In this document: piece by piece, positions 1 to 10,530 of the stretch
Layout: each line of letters opens with the position of its first letter
Position numbering within the stretch: the first letter of the stretch is position 1
Source of the DNA: Hirundichthys speculiger
Taxonomy: Eukaryota > Chordata > Actinopteri > Beloniformes > Exocoetidae
Direction of reading: 5' to 3'
DNA length: 64,000 bases
Assembly: GCA_018398805.1 (NCBI GenBank)
Contig: JAGFBZ010000814.1
Coordinates: 3,333,001 to 3,397,000 of the forward strand
Notes under the pieces: generated by a model
Seen by the model: the letters and a program-made list of their open reading frames with translations, nothing else
Database searches by the model: none
What the model was told of the DNA's origin: nothing
Program-made: the position numbers and the translations under genes

Positions 1-50
1 ATCATAATTGTATATTTTCTTGCAAATATTTTCCCAAAGGTACTCCTTTG

Positions 51-720
51 CAGGGGCGGAGCTTCAGGGGGGGGCTGGGGGGGCAGTACTCCCCCAGCCC
101 TCCTGGGCCCAGTGAGAGACAGAGAAACAGGCCACTCCTCAGGCATCAGTCACGCCTTGCGCACTACTGAATACGACAACTTCCGTAAAAAGATATATAT
201 ATGCAACACATGAGGTTATATATAGGTTGCCCCAGCCAGAATTAGTCATGGTTGGTCAAAAATATTTAAGACCGACTTTGGTCATGTAGGTTTCTACACA
301 GTGAATCAAATGTTGTGCTGCATGGCTGGCTTCATGTTCACTCTCACAGTTAACTTTACAATGTGCAAATTTACAAGTGGATTGCCGGTAAGATCTCCAA
401 ATGGATTTTGGGTAAAATTGTCATCAACAGCCGTCCATCAGCGTCATCATCAGTCACTAGTCAACAGAGTCTATGCGGTGCAGGGTAGGTGGATCACGGA
501 TTAATTAAATCATGAGTGGCAGATCATACAAGCATAAAAGTGGAGCAACAAAACGCAAAGAAAAGGAAAAAAAAGAGCGAAGGAAGAAAAGACTAAACTA
601 AAAAAAGAGCTGGATACACATCCTCCTGGAGATGAACCTGACATTGTTGGCAGCGAGTCAAGCCCACCAAAACTGGCACCACAGGTCAGGGAGCCAGATT
701 TGTCAAACTGCTGTTGAATA
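51..720 (+). mobile_element. 5' part of a dead hAT-type transposon
   Basis: CAGGGGCGGA at 51-60 is a typical hAT terminal sequence. At 512 an ATG opens MSGRSYKHKSGATKRKEKEK, which matches the basic K-SG-KRK start of hAT/ZMYM-type transposases. The frame stops at 599, and an acidic continuation (DEPDIVGSESSPPKL) resumes in another frame from 607, so there is a frameshift and a stop. No matching right terminal repeat was found, so the element is 3'-truncated. Confidence 0.6.
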
Positions 721-3205
721 AGTCCTTGATCAGACCAGTTTTTAATTCCAGCGCCGCCATGCTACCCGAACTGCCGTGCACAAAGTAATTTCCGGGTCTC
801 GTAAACCGGACTAATTGAGTATTAAAATCAAATTCAGTCCTGTAATCCCATTCTCTCATATTCTATTTTTTACCTTAAGAACAAAAGCAAAACAGCGAAA
901 AATAGCCCATTGTTTGTTTTTCGATTTTTGATTTGTAAACGAGTAATGAAAAAAAAAGTTGTTATCCATTTTCCAATTTTGGATTCTAAATCGGATATAA
1001 ACTGAACGGATGATATGCTGATAGACCTGGCCAGAGGCAGGTACTCTACCTGCTAGGTTACGGGATTATGTTTTTTTTTTGTATGTTTCTTTTTTTTCTG
1101 TTGCTTATCTTACTTTGCAGCTATAAATGTTGATAAATGTTAATTCAGAGGGTCAATGACAAGATTACATATTATCCATCTTATGTTTTCTTAAATATTA
1201 GAACAGCGGTGGAAAATATATCATTGAGTATCATATTTATCCAGTAACTGGGTGCGTTTCTTGTGAGGAAGTTATACAACAGTTAAACAAGACACCGGGA
1301 CCTTGAGATAATTTCTAAAGACGACTACGTGTCTAAAACTGAGGCGATGATGGAGCCTGTCTGGTAAACAGGAACGATGGCACCCAACATATCGACATTC
1401 CAGAGGAAAAGTCACGGACGCATAAAACAGCATTATTCAAACAATAAGGTCACAGTGACCTAAGGTCACGTTTCTATAACAAACAGCTACTTCAAGAAAA
1501 TGATGTGTATACACAGCTAATTTATAACAGGTTTAGAGACTTGCGGAAATCTGGATAATCCCTGCAATGGGCAAGTTTTACATATGGTGATAACAAATAC
1601 ATCAGTGAGATGGTCACAGGCAGTTTATATTTTCCATCAAATATATGATTTTTGTAGTTTCTATAGAGTACAATGTGTCATTGTAGCATAGCTGCAGCTT
1701 TATTATGTGAAACCCTTTTCATGTTTGTGTCACAGTGCTACTTTGTGAAAGTCCAGGGGACAATTATAACCTGCTTTAATAATGTTTGCCTTAAAGGGAG
1801 ACTATGTGATGATACCACTGGAGGTCAAATAGGTGTAGCATATCACATAAAAGTTCATTTGTCAGCCACTGGGATAAAGCACAAGGACGTGCACTGTAAA
1901 TCCCCCCTCATCCCTGCTTATTCATGACAGCAACTATAGAAATACAGTACAGTGATGCCATTGTGTGACCACCAGCATTGTAACTGTTCTGTAAATAGCA
2001 GATATTAGCATGCATTATTAACAATAGTTTAACATATTTATCAAGATTAAAGAAATTCTGCCTGTTCTGCACATTTCATTGTTTCATTTCATACAAATTG
2101 TCTCCATTGGGAGAAAGACACACCAATGTTGACCCTTGTTTTGCCCCTTTTTTGTAATTGCTGCTTCTTTTTTTTGTTATTTATTTTTTTGTTTTTTTTT
2201 TTTTTTTTTTTTTTTTAAGGGGGCAATGTAATAGTAGTGGTGGCTGTTTGCCCTCAGCACCTGTGACTTGTCTATGTTGGCCAAGGTCACACACTACAGT
2301 CCGCCAGTGACTCAGTCACCTATTTGGTCTCCAAACCACTGCTGTCAACTAAACACATGTGCAAAACATGAGTTGTGTATTTGGAAATGGACCAAGAGTA
2401 GAGCTGTGAAAGCTGCTTGCGCTATGATTTGTCCACAACACGGACAAATACAGAAAAGACACTGAACATGGATAAAAGATGGGATTAGCACACAGAAGCA
2501 ACAGTTTGTCTGTGCTGCAGAGAGTATGGATTTAGTCAAGAATTGCTTGTTATGAAAAAGTCAATTGCCTTCTCTGATTGTGGTATGGTGCATTGTCTTC
2601 TCATTAAACGTTCAGTTTCCTCCTTGCCCCACAGCTTTCCCTTTCTCTTTGTGACTTTAGTCCATTCCTTACTTTCTCATTGAATGTAGCTCTAATTGGG
2701 ATTCCGCCAATGGCTCTAGATATTTGGCATGCTATGATATCTGTCAGTCGGAGATGGCGCTGTGATTCATTGGTGAGCATCTTTGAATTGTCCACACATA
2801 ACAATTGTGTGCCGATCAGTGAGCTGCCCACTGCTCACTAATGTGCTCAGTCAACCAGTGAATGACTCCTCAGCTAGCATGACTTCCTTGTCTTCATTTG
2901 AATGCATAAAGGTAGACAGAATTGCAATGATTTTTATTATCACTAGTGCAACACGGTGGTATTACAAGGGTTTGTATTTTCAGTGTCTCTTTCATTGCCA
3001 ACAAAGTGAGTCTGTTTAACAAAACAGAAGTGGTTTTAATGTTTTGTTTTTATGTCGTTTGAATACCTAAACTCACTTGGTTGATTTTTTTTGATTTACT
3101 GTTGCAGTTTTTCCCAGACCTTAATCAAAGTGCTCGTGTTTCCTAAATATGAACACAGACAGGAGTTGGGAGAATGATTTTATTTTTCTTTGTATTTTCC
3201 ATCAG
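721..3205. other. GFRA upstream intron or 5' flank, no gene seen
   Basis: AT-rich non-coding sequence. It includes homopolymer T tracts at about 1071-1080 and 2190-2217, and an ERE-like palindrome at 1447-1468. No GFRA D1 exon was recognised here. Confidence 0.7.
1447..1468. promoter_or_regulatory. Perfect consensus estrogen response element plus third half-site
   Basis: AGGTCA-CAG-TGACCT (1447-1461) is an exact inverted repeat of the nuclear-receptor half-site with a 3-base spacer, the consensus ERE. One base later AGGTCA recurs (1463-1468), making an everted repeat with the second half-site. The match is seen directly. Function is inferred, since nothing shows that it is in open chromatin. 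Confidence 0.5.
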
Positions 3206-3581
3206 GGATGCTCACGGTGGCTCCAAAAGGCTTCCAGTGTCCTGATGCTGAGAAAAACTGCAACTCTTGCCTTGATGCTACCAAAGCTTGCAACCTCAAC
3301 AGCAGCTGCAAGAAGCAGCGCTCTGCTTACATCACTACCTGCACTAAAGTGGACCCGAAGGGAGAGGTATGCAATAAGAAGAAATGCCACAAGGCACTGC
3401 GGACGTTCCTGGATCGTGTGCCCCCAGAGTTCAGCCACCGGCTGCTGTTCTGCCCCTGCCAGACTGAGGGCTGCGCTGAGAGACGCAGGCAAACCATAGT
3501 GCCTGATTGCTCTTATAAAGATAAGGAGAAGCCCAACTGTTTGGAGCTTCGGAGGATCTGTCGTCAGGACTCTCTCTGCAG
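3206..3581 (+). CDS. gfra2: GFRA exon: D2 and start of D3
   Basis: The acceptor AG is at 3204-3205 and the donor, AG|GTGAAG, starts at 3582. The exon enters with the last two bases of a glycine codon and leaves two bases into an arginine codon. It encodes 125 residues. A short linker (MLTVAPKG) is followed by the D2 signature CLDATKACNL, KKQRSAYITTC, CHKALRTFLDRVPPE, LLFCPC, CAERRRQTIVP and KPNCLEL. D2 is the ligand-binding domain; the arginines of the ERRRQ motif and of KKQRSAY sit where GFRA1 contacts GDNF. NSS in CNLNSSC is a possible N-glycosylation site. Odd: two extra cysteines (fragment residues 11 and 18) come just before the domain. Overlapping open frames at 3149-3499 (plus) and 3202-3492 (minus) are shadows of this exon. 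Confidence 0.96.
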
Positions 3582-5444
3582 GTGAAGGAAAGAGAAAGAA
3601 TGTCTCTGTTTGTTTCTGCCAGTGTGTTTGTTTCTGTTAAATGTATGTGTGTGAATATTTGTTTCGCCAGTTTGATGGACATATTCAAGAACACATTTTC
3701 TTGAAAAATTAGAAAAAAAAAAATTAGAAAAAAAAATGTAAAATTGAATCCATGAGTGTTCCTTGTTGATTGTTGTTGTTGATTTACAATTTCCTCCCTT
3801 CCAAGTCATCCCAAAGTTTTATATTTATCTGTTGTAACTTTGCCAGCAAAGTAATTAGACTTTCAGGGAAGCTTTGGCCATCAGATGCAGGATGAAGATG
3901 TGAGGCTAAGTTGAAAGGACGATGCTCAATTAAGCTGAAGAAAACATTAATGGATCCTTTTTGATTGTATGGGGCCTCTATTGGAGTGGCCACATTCACA
4001 TCACACCTGCCCAACTGTGACTTATTTCCTTGTGCTATCACTGCTGAGAGAAGATGAAACATAATGGTTGTAGAGAGATCAGTGTTGAGTGTTGAGCCAA
4101 ATTCCACATCTGACCATTAACAGACTTCATATCCAGTCAATTGACGGAGATATGCTTTCCGGTCATTAGTCTGATGGCATAAAAATGTGAATAATTACAA
4201 GGATTTAAAATCTAATTTATGAGCCTAATGATTTCACCCACTTATTAGTCTACCAAAGGTCCATCGCTATAAATAGTACTTTTGATATGAGAATTAAATA
4301 AATGGGAAACATATTGGCTACTTTTTAAATTCTTACTGTTACTAATGTTTTTAAACCTGATGCAATCAGGGACAGTACTTGACAGCATTTCAATTCATAC
4401 AATACATGCAGTACAAGTACCTGTCCACTCTCTGTAGGCATGAGCGATCAAAGATAAAAACTTTCCTGATTGCTCAAGAAAATGGAACTTATTCAGAAAA
4501 TAACTTTTAATAATCATCAGTTTCTGCTTAAATATGACAGTTTTTTGTTTCCACAGAAAATCATTGGAGAAAACTACTTCAAATATAGACATTGACTTCA
4601 TTTTGAAAAAGAAAAAGAAAAAATTGTTGCACACTTTGATAATTAGATGTTAAGGAAACACATTTTCAATAGGAAAGCAAAGCACCACTGTTTACTGTTT
4701 ACTGTATTTTTCTCAACTGGAGTGCTTGCTTTGCTAAAATCACAGTGCTTCACGGTCCCAAAATTCAAATTAGTCTTGCTAATGACACTCAACAATTTGT
4801 TCAGACCAGTGTTTATCTGGAAGTTACACTTACATGCTGTTTCCATAGGGGTGAGTAGCGTGCAAGTGTAGGTGTTAATGTCAAAAACGCAATGCCTCTC
4901 CACAACACCAAGTCCAGCCTCCCCCATGCTAAAGTAATGAAAGTCTATCAGCTTTTGTCCAATTTATGATCGTCTCGATAATTACCTGCTTGCCTGCATT
5001 GTGTTATCTCTTTTCAGACTGAGTTGCTTGCTTTGACCTTTAGGCCCTCGGCTGTCTGCTGCGCACCTCCTTATTGAGAAAGATTATATGGAATGTTAAA
5101 GCTCATTATCTCTGCCTGCGTAATGCCCCGCTGAGGTCAACAGCTCGATGAGTGTGTACACACTCACGCAGCTTGGACACACCTTTGCCTGTGCACCAAC
5201 AGACCAACAACCATGCAGAAGCCACGCATGCACATGCATGATCTTTCATTCAACTGCTTTGAGCTTAAATGGCATTCTGATCACTTTTGTGTCCCATACA
5301 GAGGTTTACTGAAACCCTAATGACAAAGACAGTAGAGCAACCTTAATTTTGACTACTACGATTAGGGTTCACAATTCCAGCAGTTGCAAATGTTAAACAT
5401 TTGACACTTCATCAGTTGTGTAACCCAGCATCAAGCTCTCATTC

Positions 5445-5990
5445 AAGGTCATTTTTTTTTTATAGAGCACATTATAAACTACAAAGTGCTTTGCAATAAT
5501 AAAAATACAAGTAAAAACAACACAACAATAGAGATATAAAACACAATAAACAGAGACAGACGGACAGTAAAAAAAGAACTATATATCAAAATGTAATATT
5601 CTATTTGAGACAAAAGCTAAGAAGAAGGGTTAGTTTTAAGGAGGAATGTTTTTGCAGCCTGAAGGCTGTGTAGAGGAGAAAGCTCAGTCATCTTCAGGTT
5701 TAAACCTGGATCCTGAAAAGTTGAGGAGAAACTCACAGATTGACAGCAGGAATGTGGGTGTGAATAAGATCTGATAAATAAGATGGCATAAATCCATTTA
5801 AAACTTTAAAAGTAAGTTTAAAATCAATTCAGAATCAGACAGGGAGCCATGTAGAGGGATTCCAAGACTGGAGTTATGTGATCATGCTTTTTCATCCCAG
5901 TCAAAGGACGCGATCCTCTGTTCTGAAATATTGGACAACCCCACAGAGAAAACTGATCTTGACTGACATGGAAGGCATACAGTAGCCTCT
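5445..5990. repeat. Teleost interspersed repeat, unclassified
   Basis: Starts with a T tract and TATAGAGCACATTATAAAC..GTGCTTTGCA, then an A-rich stretch, then a segment with AAACTTTAAAAGTAAGTTTA and CAGGGAGCCATGTAGAG..GTGATCATG. I recognise these phrases from a repeat found many times in fish genomes, but I cannot name the family with confidence. Confidence 0.55.
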
Positions 5991-7603
5991 TGGCATCACT
6001 GAGCATTCCAGCCTTTTATATGAAGACAACCGTCAGCAAAGATGGCCCTCCAGAGGTTGATCAAACCTCTGTGAGTGATTTAACTCGGGGGTGACTTGGA
6101 GCCTAAATCACAATGCTTTATTTCGTCCTCACCCTACATCTGCTGTTGTCTGTGACATTAGCAAGTGATTAATGCCATTCAATTGGGCATCTTCTTCTCT
6201 CTGGAGTCTTGCAGCGGAACTGGTGAGAAAACCTCTTCATCCTTCTTCCAGGAGTTGCACTTTGACTTTCCAGTCTTGCTCTTCTGCCTCCGATTCAAGA
6301 AAAACATATCATAGCCTTTTGTGCTCCCAAGCCTCATCCATTACTTCCTTCCGATTTACCCTTAGTTATGGACTTGTTGGCAGGATGTCAGCCTCAGGAC
6401 CAAGTTTGATTACAAGTTTGTTGCCACTAATTTGGATGAAAAAGTGAGGGCCAACTAAATCATTTTGAATATCCGAGTAATTGACAGCACCTGACTGAGA
6501 TGGAAAACAGCAGTCAGTTTATACCTCCCTTTTTTTAAACTTAAATTTCAGCACTCTTTTCTATACAAGAACAGAGGAAGCTTTTCTTGGCATCGTTCTC
6601 CCCTCTCTGAGGTGTGTTGATAAAAGCAAAGAGTCTGCCATTTAATGACAGACAGGCCTGTTTCCCTCTGGAGACTCCTTTTAGACTCCAAAAAAGGGTA
6701 TATGTAGCTTGCTCAAACTCGTTCCATTTGTGCGCAAAGGATGAATCGAGAGAGTAGTGGGCATAGCAAGAGTAAGGGAGGGAGAGATAATGAGATAGAG
6801 AGAGGCGGAGGAGGTGAAGAGGAGCCCGCAAAATCAATCTGGCCTGTAAAGCTACTGCAGTAGGTTGGAGGTCAGTGATTTGGTCACACAGCAATGGATC
6901 TATGCAGTGGACTCCACAAAGTTCTCAAAGAGAACTTTGCTGCTCCCTACAGCATATCCTTGCAAAGGGTCTCATCATACACTCAGTCCAAACGAGCTGA
7001 AGAATTCATGTTCACCTCCTTTTCTTTTTTTTAAAATGTATTTTATGGAAGTGAAGAATTGCAATTTCCGTCTTAAAATGAACAGAAAAAAATACTTCAA
7101 ATGCTGCTTTACTTTGAGGCTGTTGGATGCCAATTTGGCTATGATTTCACCTTTGCAGAATTTTTTTAGATTGTTCCAGGTGGAGACTGGAGCTCAGTCA
7201 AAAAAAAGAAGAAGAAATTTGAATGCTTGAGAGGATTTCAATTATGTCATTTTGGCTGGGGTTTGGGTGGCATATTGTATTAGAAGGTTTAATTCCCTTC
7301 CTGGTCTCTGTGAAGACAATTGTTGACATACTCAGGAGATCTAGATGGAGAGAGAACAAATATTAAATGGAACAGATTTTTTTTACACCTGGTTGTACTT
7401 CTGCTGCAGCTATTTACAGCTATTTTTTCCATAATCCTGCACAAATAGACAAATACTCGCATTACTGTGTTTGTTACTGTTTTCTTGTTTACTTCACTTC
7501 CTCCCTTTTTCATTTTGCTTTTCATATCAGTTTTGTCAGATTTCAGGGTGACTATAAACTGCAGTTGGATGTGCAATGTCTGCATGCATGTACGTATGCA
7601 CAC
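5991..7603. other. Intron sequence, nothing recognised
   Basis: No coding similarity or repeat family was recognised. Open frames at 6172, 6541 and 6865 have no protein-like signature or splice context. Confidence 0.6.
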
Positions 7604-7779
7604 CTGGGGCGCCGAAAAAGGGGGGGTAAAGGATACGGATTATAGGGGCCCATGATTGAGGGGGGCCCAGAGAGGCCCCTAATGATGATCAAAAATAGCA
7701 TCAACAAATTTCGCCGCTGTGTTGGGGGGCCCGGTAAAGATTCTTTTCATGGGGCCAAAAATCCCTAGCGGCGCCCCTG
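7604..7779. mobile_element. 176-bp hAT MITE with target-site duplication
   Basis: The ends CTGGGGCGCCG (7604) and CGGCGCCCCTG (to 7779) are inverted repeats with one mismatch. The element is flanked by a perfect 8-bp duplication ATGCACAC (7596-7603 and 7780-7787), the target-site length of hAT transposons. The interior is G-rich and non-coding, so the copy is non-autonomous. Confidence 0.85.
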
Positions 7780-7787
7780 ATGCACAC

Positions 7788-8331
7788 ACATACACAAGCC
7801 GTGAAATTCTCCATCTCCTCCCATATCAGATGACAGAACACATGCCCGATGAGGCTTAACCCACGGAGCTTGGCGTTGTATTCGTATGTATAGGGTATTG
7901 ATTGTCTGCACGATCAATGCAACATTTCAGTGTTTGATTCATTTCCCCTGGTCACAACGCCAACTGTGTACTCTTTGATTGAGTTCTTTGGCTACTGGTT
8001 TTCAAAGTGGGTAGCTGAGAGACAATTGATCACTGTACAGGTAACCTGACCCAGTTTGGGATATGTACTGTACCAAGCTGCTGTTGCTTATAGAAAACTC
8101 ACAGCATATTACTCTTTCTCTTCCTCTTTCTCTCACACACAAACATACACATGCACATACACACAGACTGCCCTAAATCAACAGTCTGCTCTTCTGTATC
8201 TGACAACTCAAGCCCCCACTGAGGGGGAACTGTGTAGGGAGAATGTCTGGCCCAGAGGACATTACTCTGTATAGCTTCTGAGATGAAGCTGAAAGAAATC
8301 GGGATGCTGCTGCACTTTTATCATCAGTTTC
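7788..8331. other. Intron sequence, nothing recognised
   Basis: Holds only a short CA-rich stretch near 8134-8165. No gene or repeat family was identified. Confidence 0.6.
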
Positions 8332-9979
8332 TCTCACTTTTTTTTTTTTGTCTCACATTCACTTTCACAGAGACTCTTTTCTTCTATTTCACTTGTGAGG
8401 ACCTTTAAAGTATTCCCTGGCCACTAATTCTGCCATGTCCCCCCGTCTTCAAAAATAGTAGAGTTGTATTTCCATGAAGTACTGCACTGTTAATGAGGAA
8501 CCAACATTTGACTGTGTGGATTTCTTAGAAAATAGAGTACTTCATTATGTGCAGAAATACTGGAAAAATGAGGGCATGAATGGAGCTCATTTTGTAAATT
8601 ATACCACACACATAATCATATAAGTAGGCATGCCACGATTCACTCAACTCACGATACAATTCGATTCACGATTCACAATTTGAATCATGTACAACACAAA
8701 ATTAATTTACAGGCAAATTTAATTTTTTTTTAAAAATTATTATTATTTCTCTTACACAAATCCGGCCTTTTCCTTTTTAACAATACTGTAGTGTTTTCTC
8801 TTACGCTCTTTTCAATACAGTAGATTAGAACTAGCAGCAAATTACAAAAAATTGCAAAAAAAAACAGTTCTCTTCTCTTTTTTTTTTTTTTTACAATGCG
8901 TTTTTTTTTTTCTTTCTTATCCCCTTTTTAAAACTGCATAGCAAATGAGTGGAAAGTGGAAACTATTTTATCAACTCTCAAATCTGTCAAATCCTGTTTT
9001 TGTTTTTTCTTTTTACAATAGGCCTACTGCCCTCTTTTCAATAAATCAGTACAGTATCAAGTTTTTTTTCCTTTAGTATATAACAAGTCAACTCTACCTT
9101 AAGCCAGGCATAAAATAAAGCATTATACAAACATAACAAAGCTGCTCTTTTCTTACACTCTTTCCAAATCAATACTGCATCAGAAAATGCCTTTTTTTTT
9201 TTAAATTCCTGAGGTAGATAAGTCAGGCACAAACTAAAGCATATTTATTTTTGTCTGAACAAAAATGAAATACCAATTTTACCAGTTTACCGTATTGACC
9301 CGAATATAGGACAACTCTGATTTTAAGACGACTCCTATTTTTCAAATATCTTGTAGGGAAAAATAAACTATAGATGAAGGCAATAAGGTTTTTCATAATA
9401 CAATTACTATAGAAAAAAATCACACAGAGATAACATTATTATTATTATTATTATTGTTAAACATTTTAATAATTTCATCTTTTTCAGGAAGGCATCTTTT
9501 AAGGTAAGGCACGTGTCGGGTTTCGAAGTTTAGTACTATTTAATAAACTGTATTCTCTTAAAATCTGAGACTATGACTCAGTGAATAAGCATCTCACTTT
9601 TTTTTTTTGTCTCACATTCACTTTCACAGAGACTCTTTTCTTCTATTTCACTTGTGAGGACCTTTAAAGTATTCCCTGGCCACTAATTCTGCCATGTCCC
9701 CCCGTCTTCAAAAATAGTAGATAAGTCAGGCACAAACTAAAGCATATTTATTTTTGTCTGAACAAAAATGAAATACCAATTTTACCAGTTTACCGTATTG
9801 ACCCGAATATAGGACAACTCTGATTTTAAGACGACTCCTATTTTTCAAATATCTTGTAGGGAAAAATAAACTATAGATGAAGACAATAAGGTTTTTCATA
9901 ATACAATTACTATAGAAAAAAATCACACAGAGATAACATTATTATTATTATTATTATTGTTAAACATTTTAATAATTTC
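8332..9979. repeat. Partial tandem duplication, second copy internally deleted
   Basis: Bases 8332-8460 recur at 9592-9720, and 9214-9477 recur at about 9719-9979, nearly identical. The second copy joins these two blocks directly, so about 750 bp present in the first copy (8463-9212) is missing. The fusion lies at a shared GTAGA (8458-8462 and about 9213-9217). The 66-residue open frames at 9223-9423 and 9726-9926 are twins produced by this duplication, not genes. Confidence 0.85.
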
Positions 9980-10262
9980 TATGTAGTTCTAACTATGTAG
10001 TTCAACTATGTAGTTCAATAACTGCATTAATGATGTCAATAACTGCTTAACCATCAAAGTCGAGTTATATTCGCTTTCAAGAACAACATTAATAATCCAG
10101 TCTGTAAAAAACAAATTCGAGACTGCAAAAAAACTTTGCTTGAGTCGGTCGTGTGATCCTCCATTTTACATCAGATCCAGCTTGCATGCGCTCACTGAGA
10201 CGCTCCATTTGATTACTGTTCACTTAGGTGCGGCTCCATCTAGTGGTGCAGATCTGTATGAC
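8628..10262. repeat. Probable DNA-transposon-like repeat enclosing the duplication
   Basis: The left edge has the phrase ACGATTCACTCAACTCACGA with further CGATTCACGATT copies. The right edge (10119-10262) shares CTCCAT..TACATCAGATC and GGCTCCATCTAGTGG with a second copy at 33100-33280. Such phrases mark a common non-autonomous element in fish. Both ends belonging to one element is inference. Confidence 0.4.
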
Positions 10263-10425
10263 AATAGTATGTAGCATGTAGCATGTAGAATATTGCCAGA
10301 TTTTTCTTTAAAAAACTCAAATAGTGACAGAATTCACTCAGCACCATTTTTCTGCTCCGAGGTAGACAGTCATGTTTAAAACAGAACTCCCTCTCTCTCT
10401 CATATATTGCTTCAGGTGATTTAGG

Positions 10426-10530
10426 TTCAATACAGTTCAATTCAGTTTTATTTGTATAGCATCTAATTACAATACAAATTGTCTCTTGGGGCTTTTCAGA
10501 GACCCAGAGCATGACCCCTGAGAAAATATT
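10426..10530. repeat. Common teleost short repeat
   Basis: The phrase TTCAGTTTTATTTGTATAGC followed by TCTAATTACAATACAAATTGTCTC and GACCCAGAGCATGACC is a widespread fish interspersed repeat. Similar TTCAGTTCAATTCAATTAC sequence occurs near 13893-13912. Confidence 0.6.

Noticed and set aside
3149..3499. Plus-strand 116-residue and minus-strand 96-residue open frames over the first exon
   Set aside because: They are shadows in the wrong frames of the GFRA exon, whose own frame has conserved cysteines and splice sites.
9223..9926. Two nearly identical 66-residue open frames on the minus strand, which look like a gene family
   Set aside because: They are non-coding sequence copied by the partial duplication, with no protein signature.
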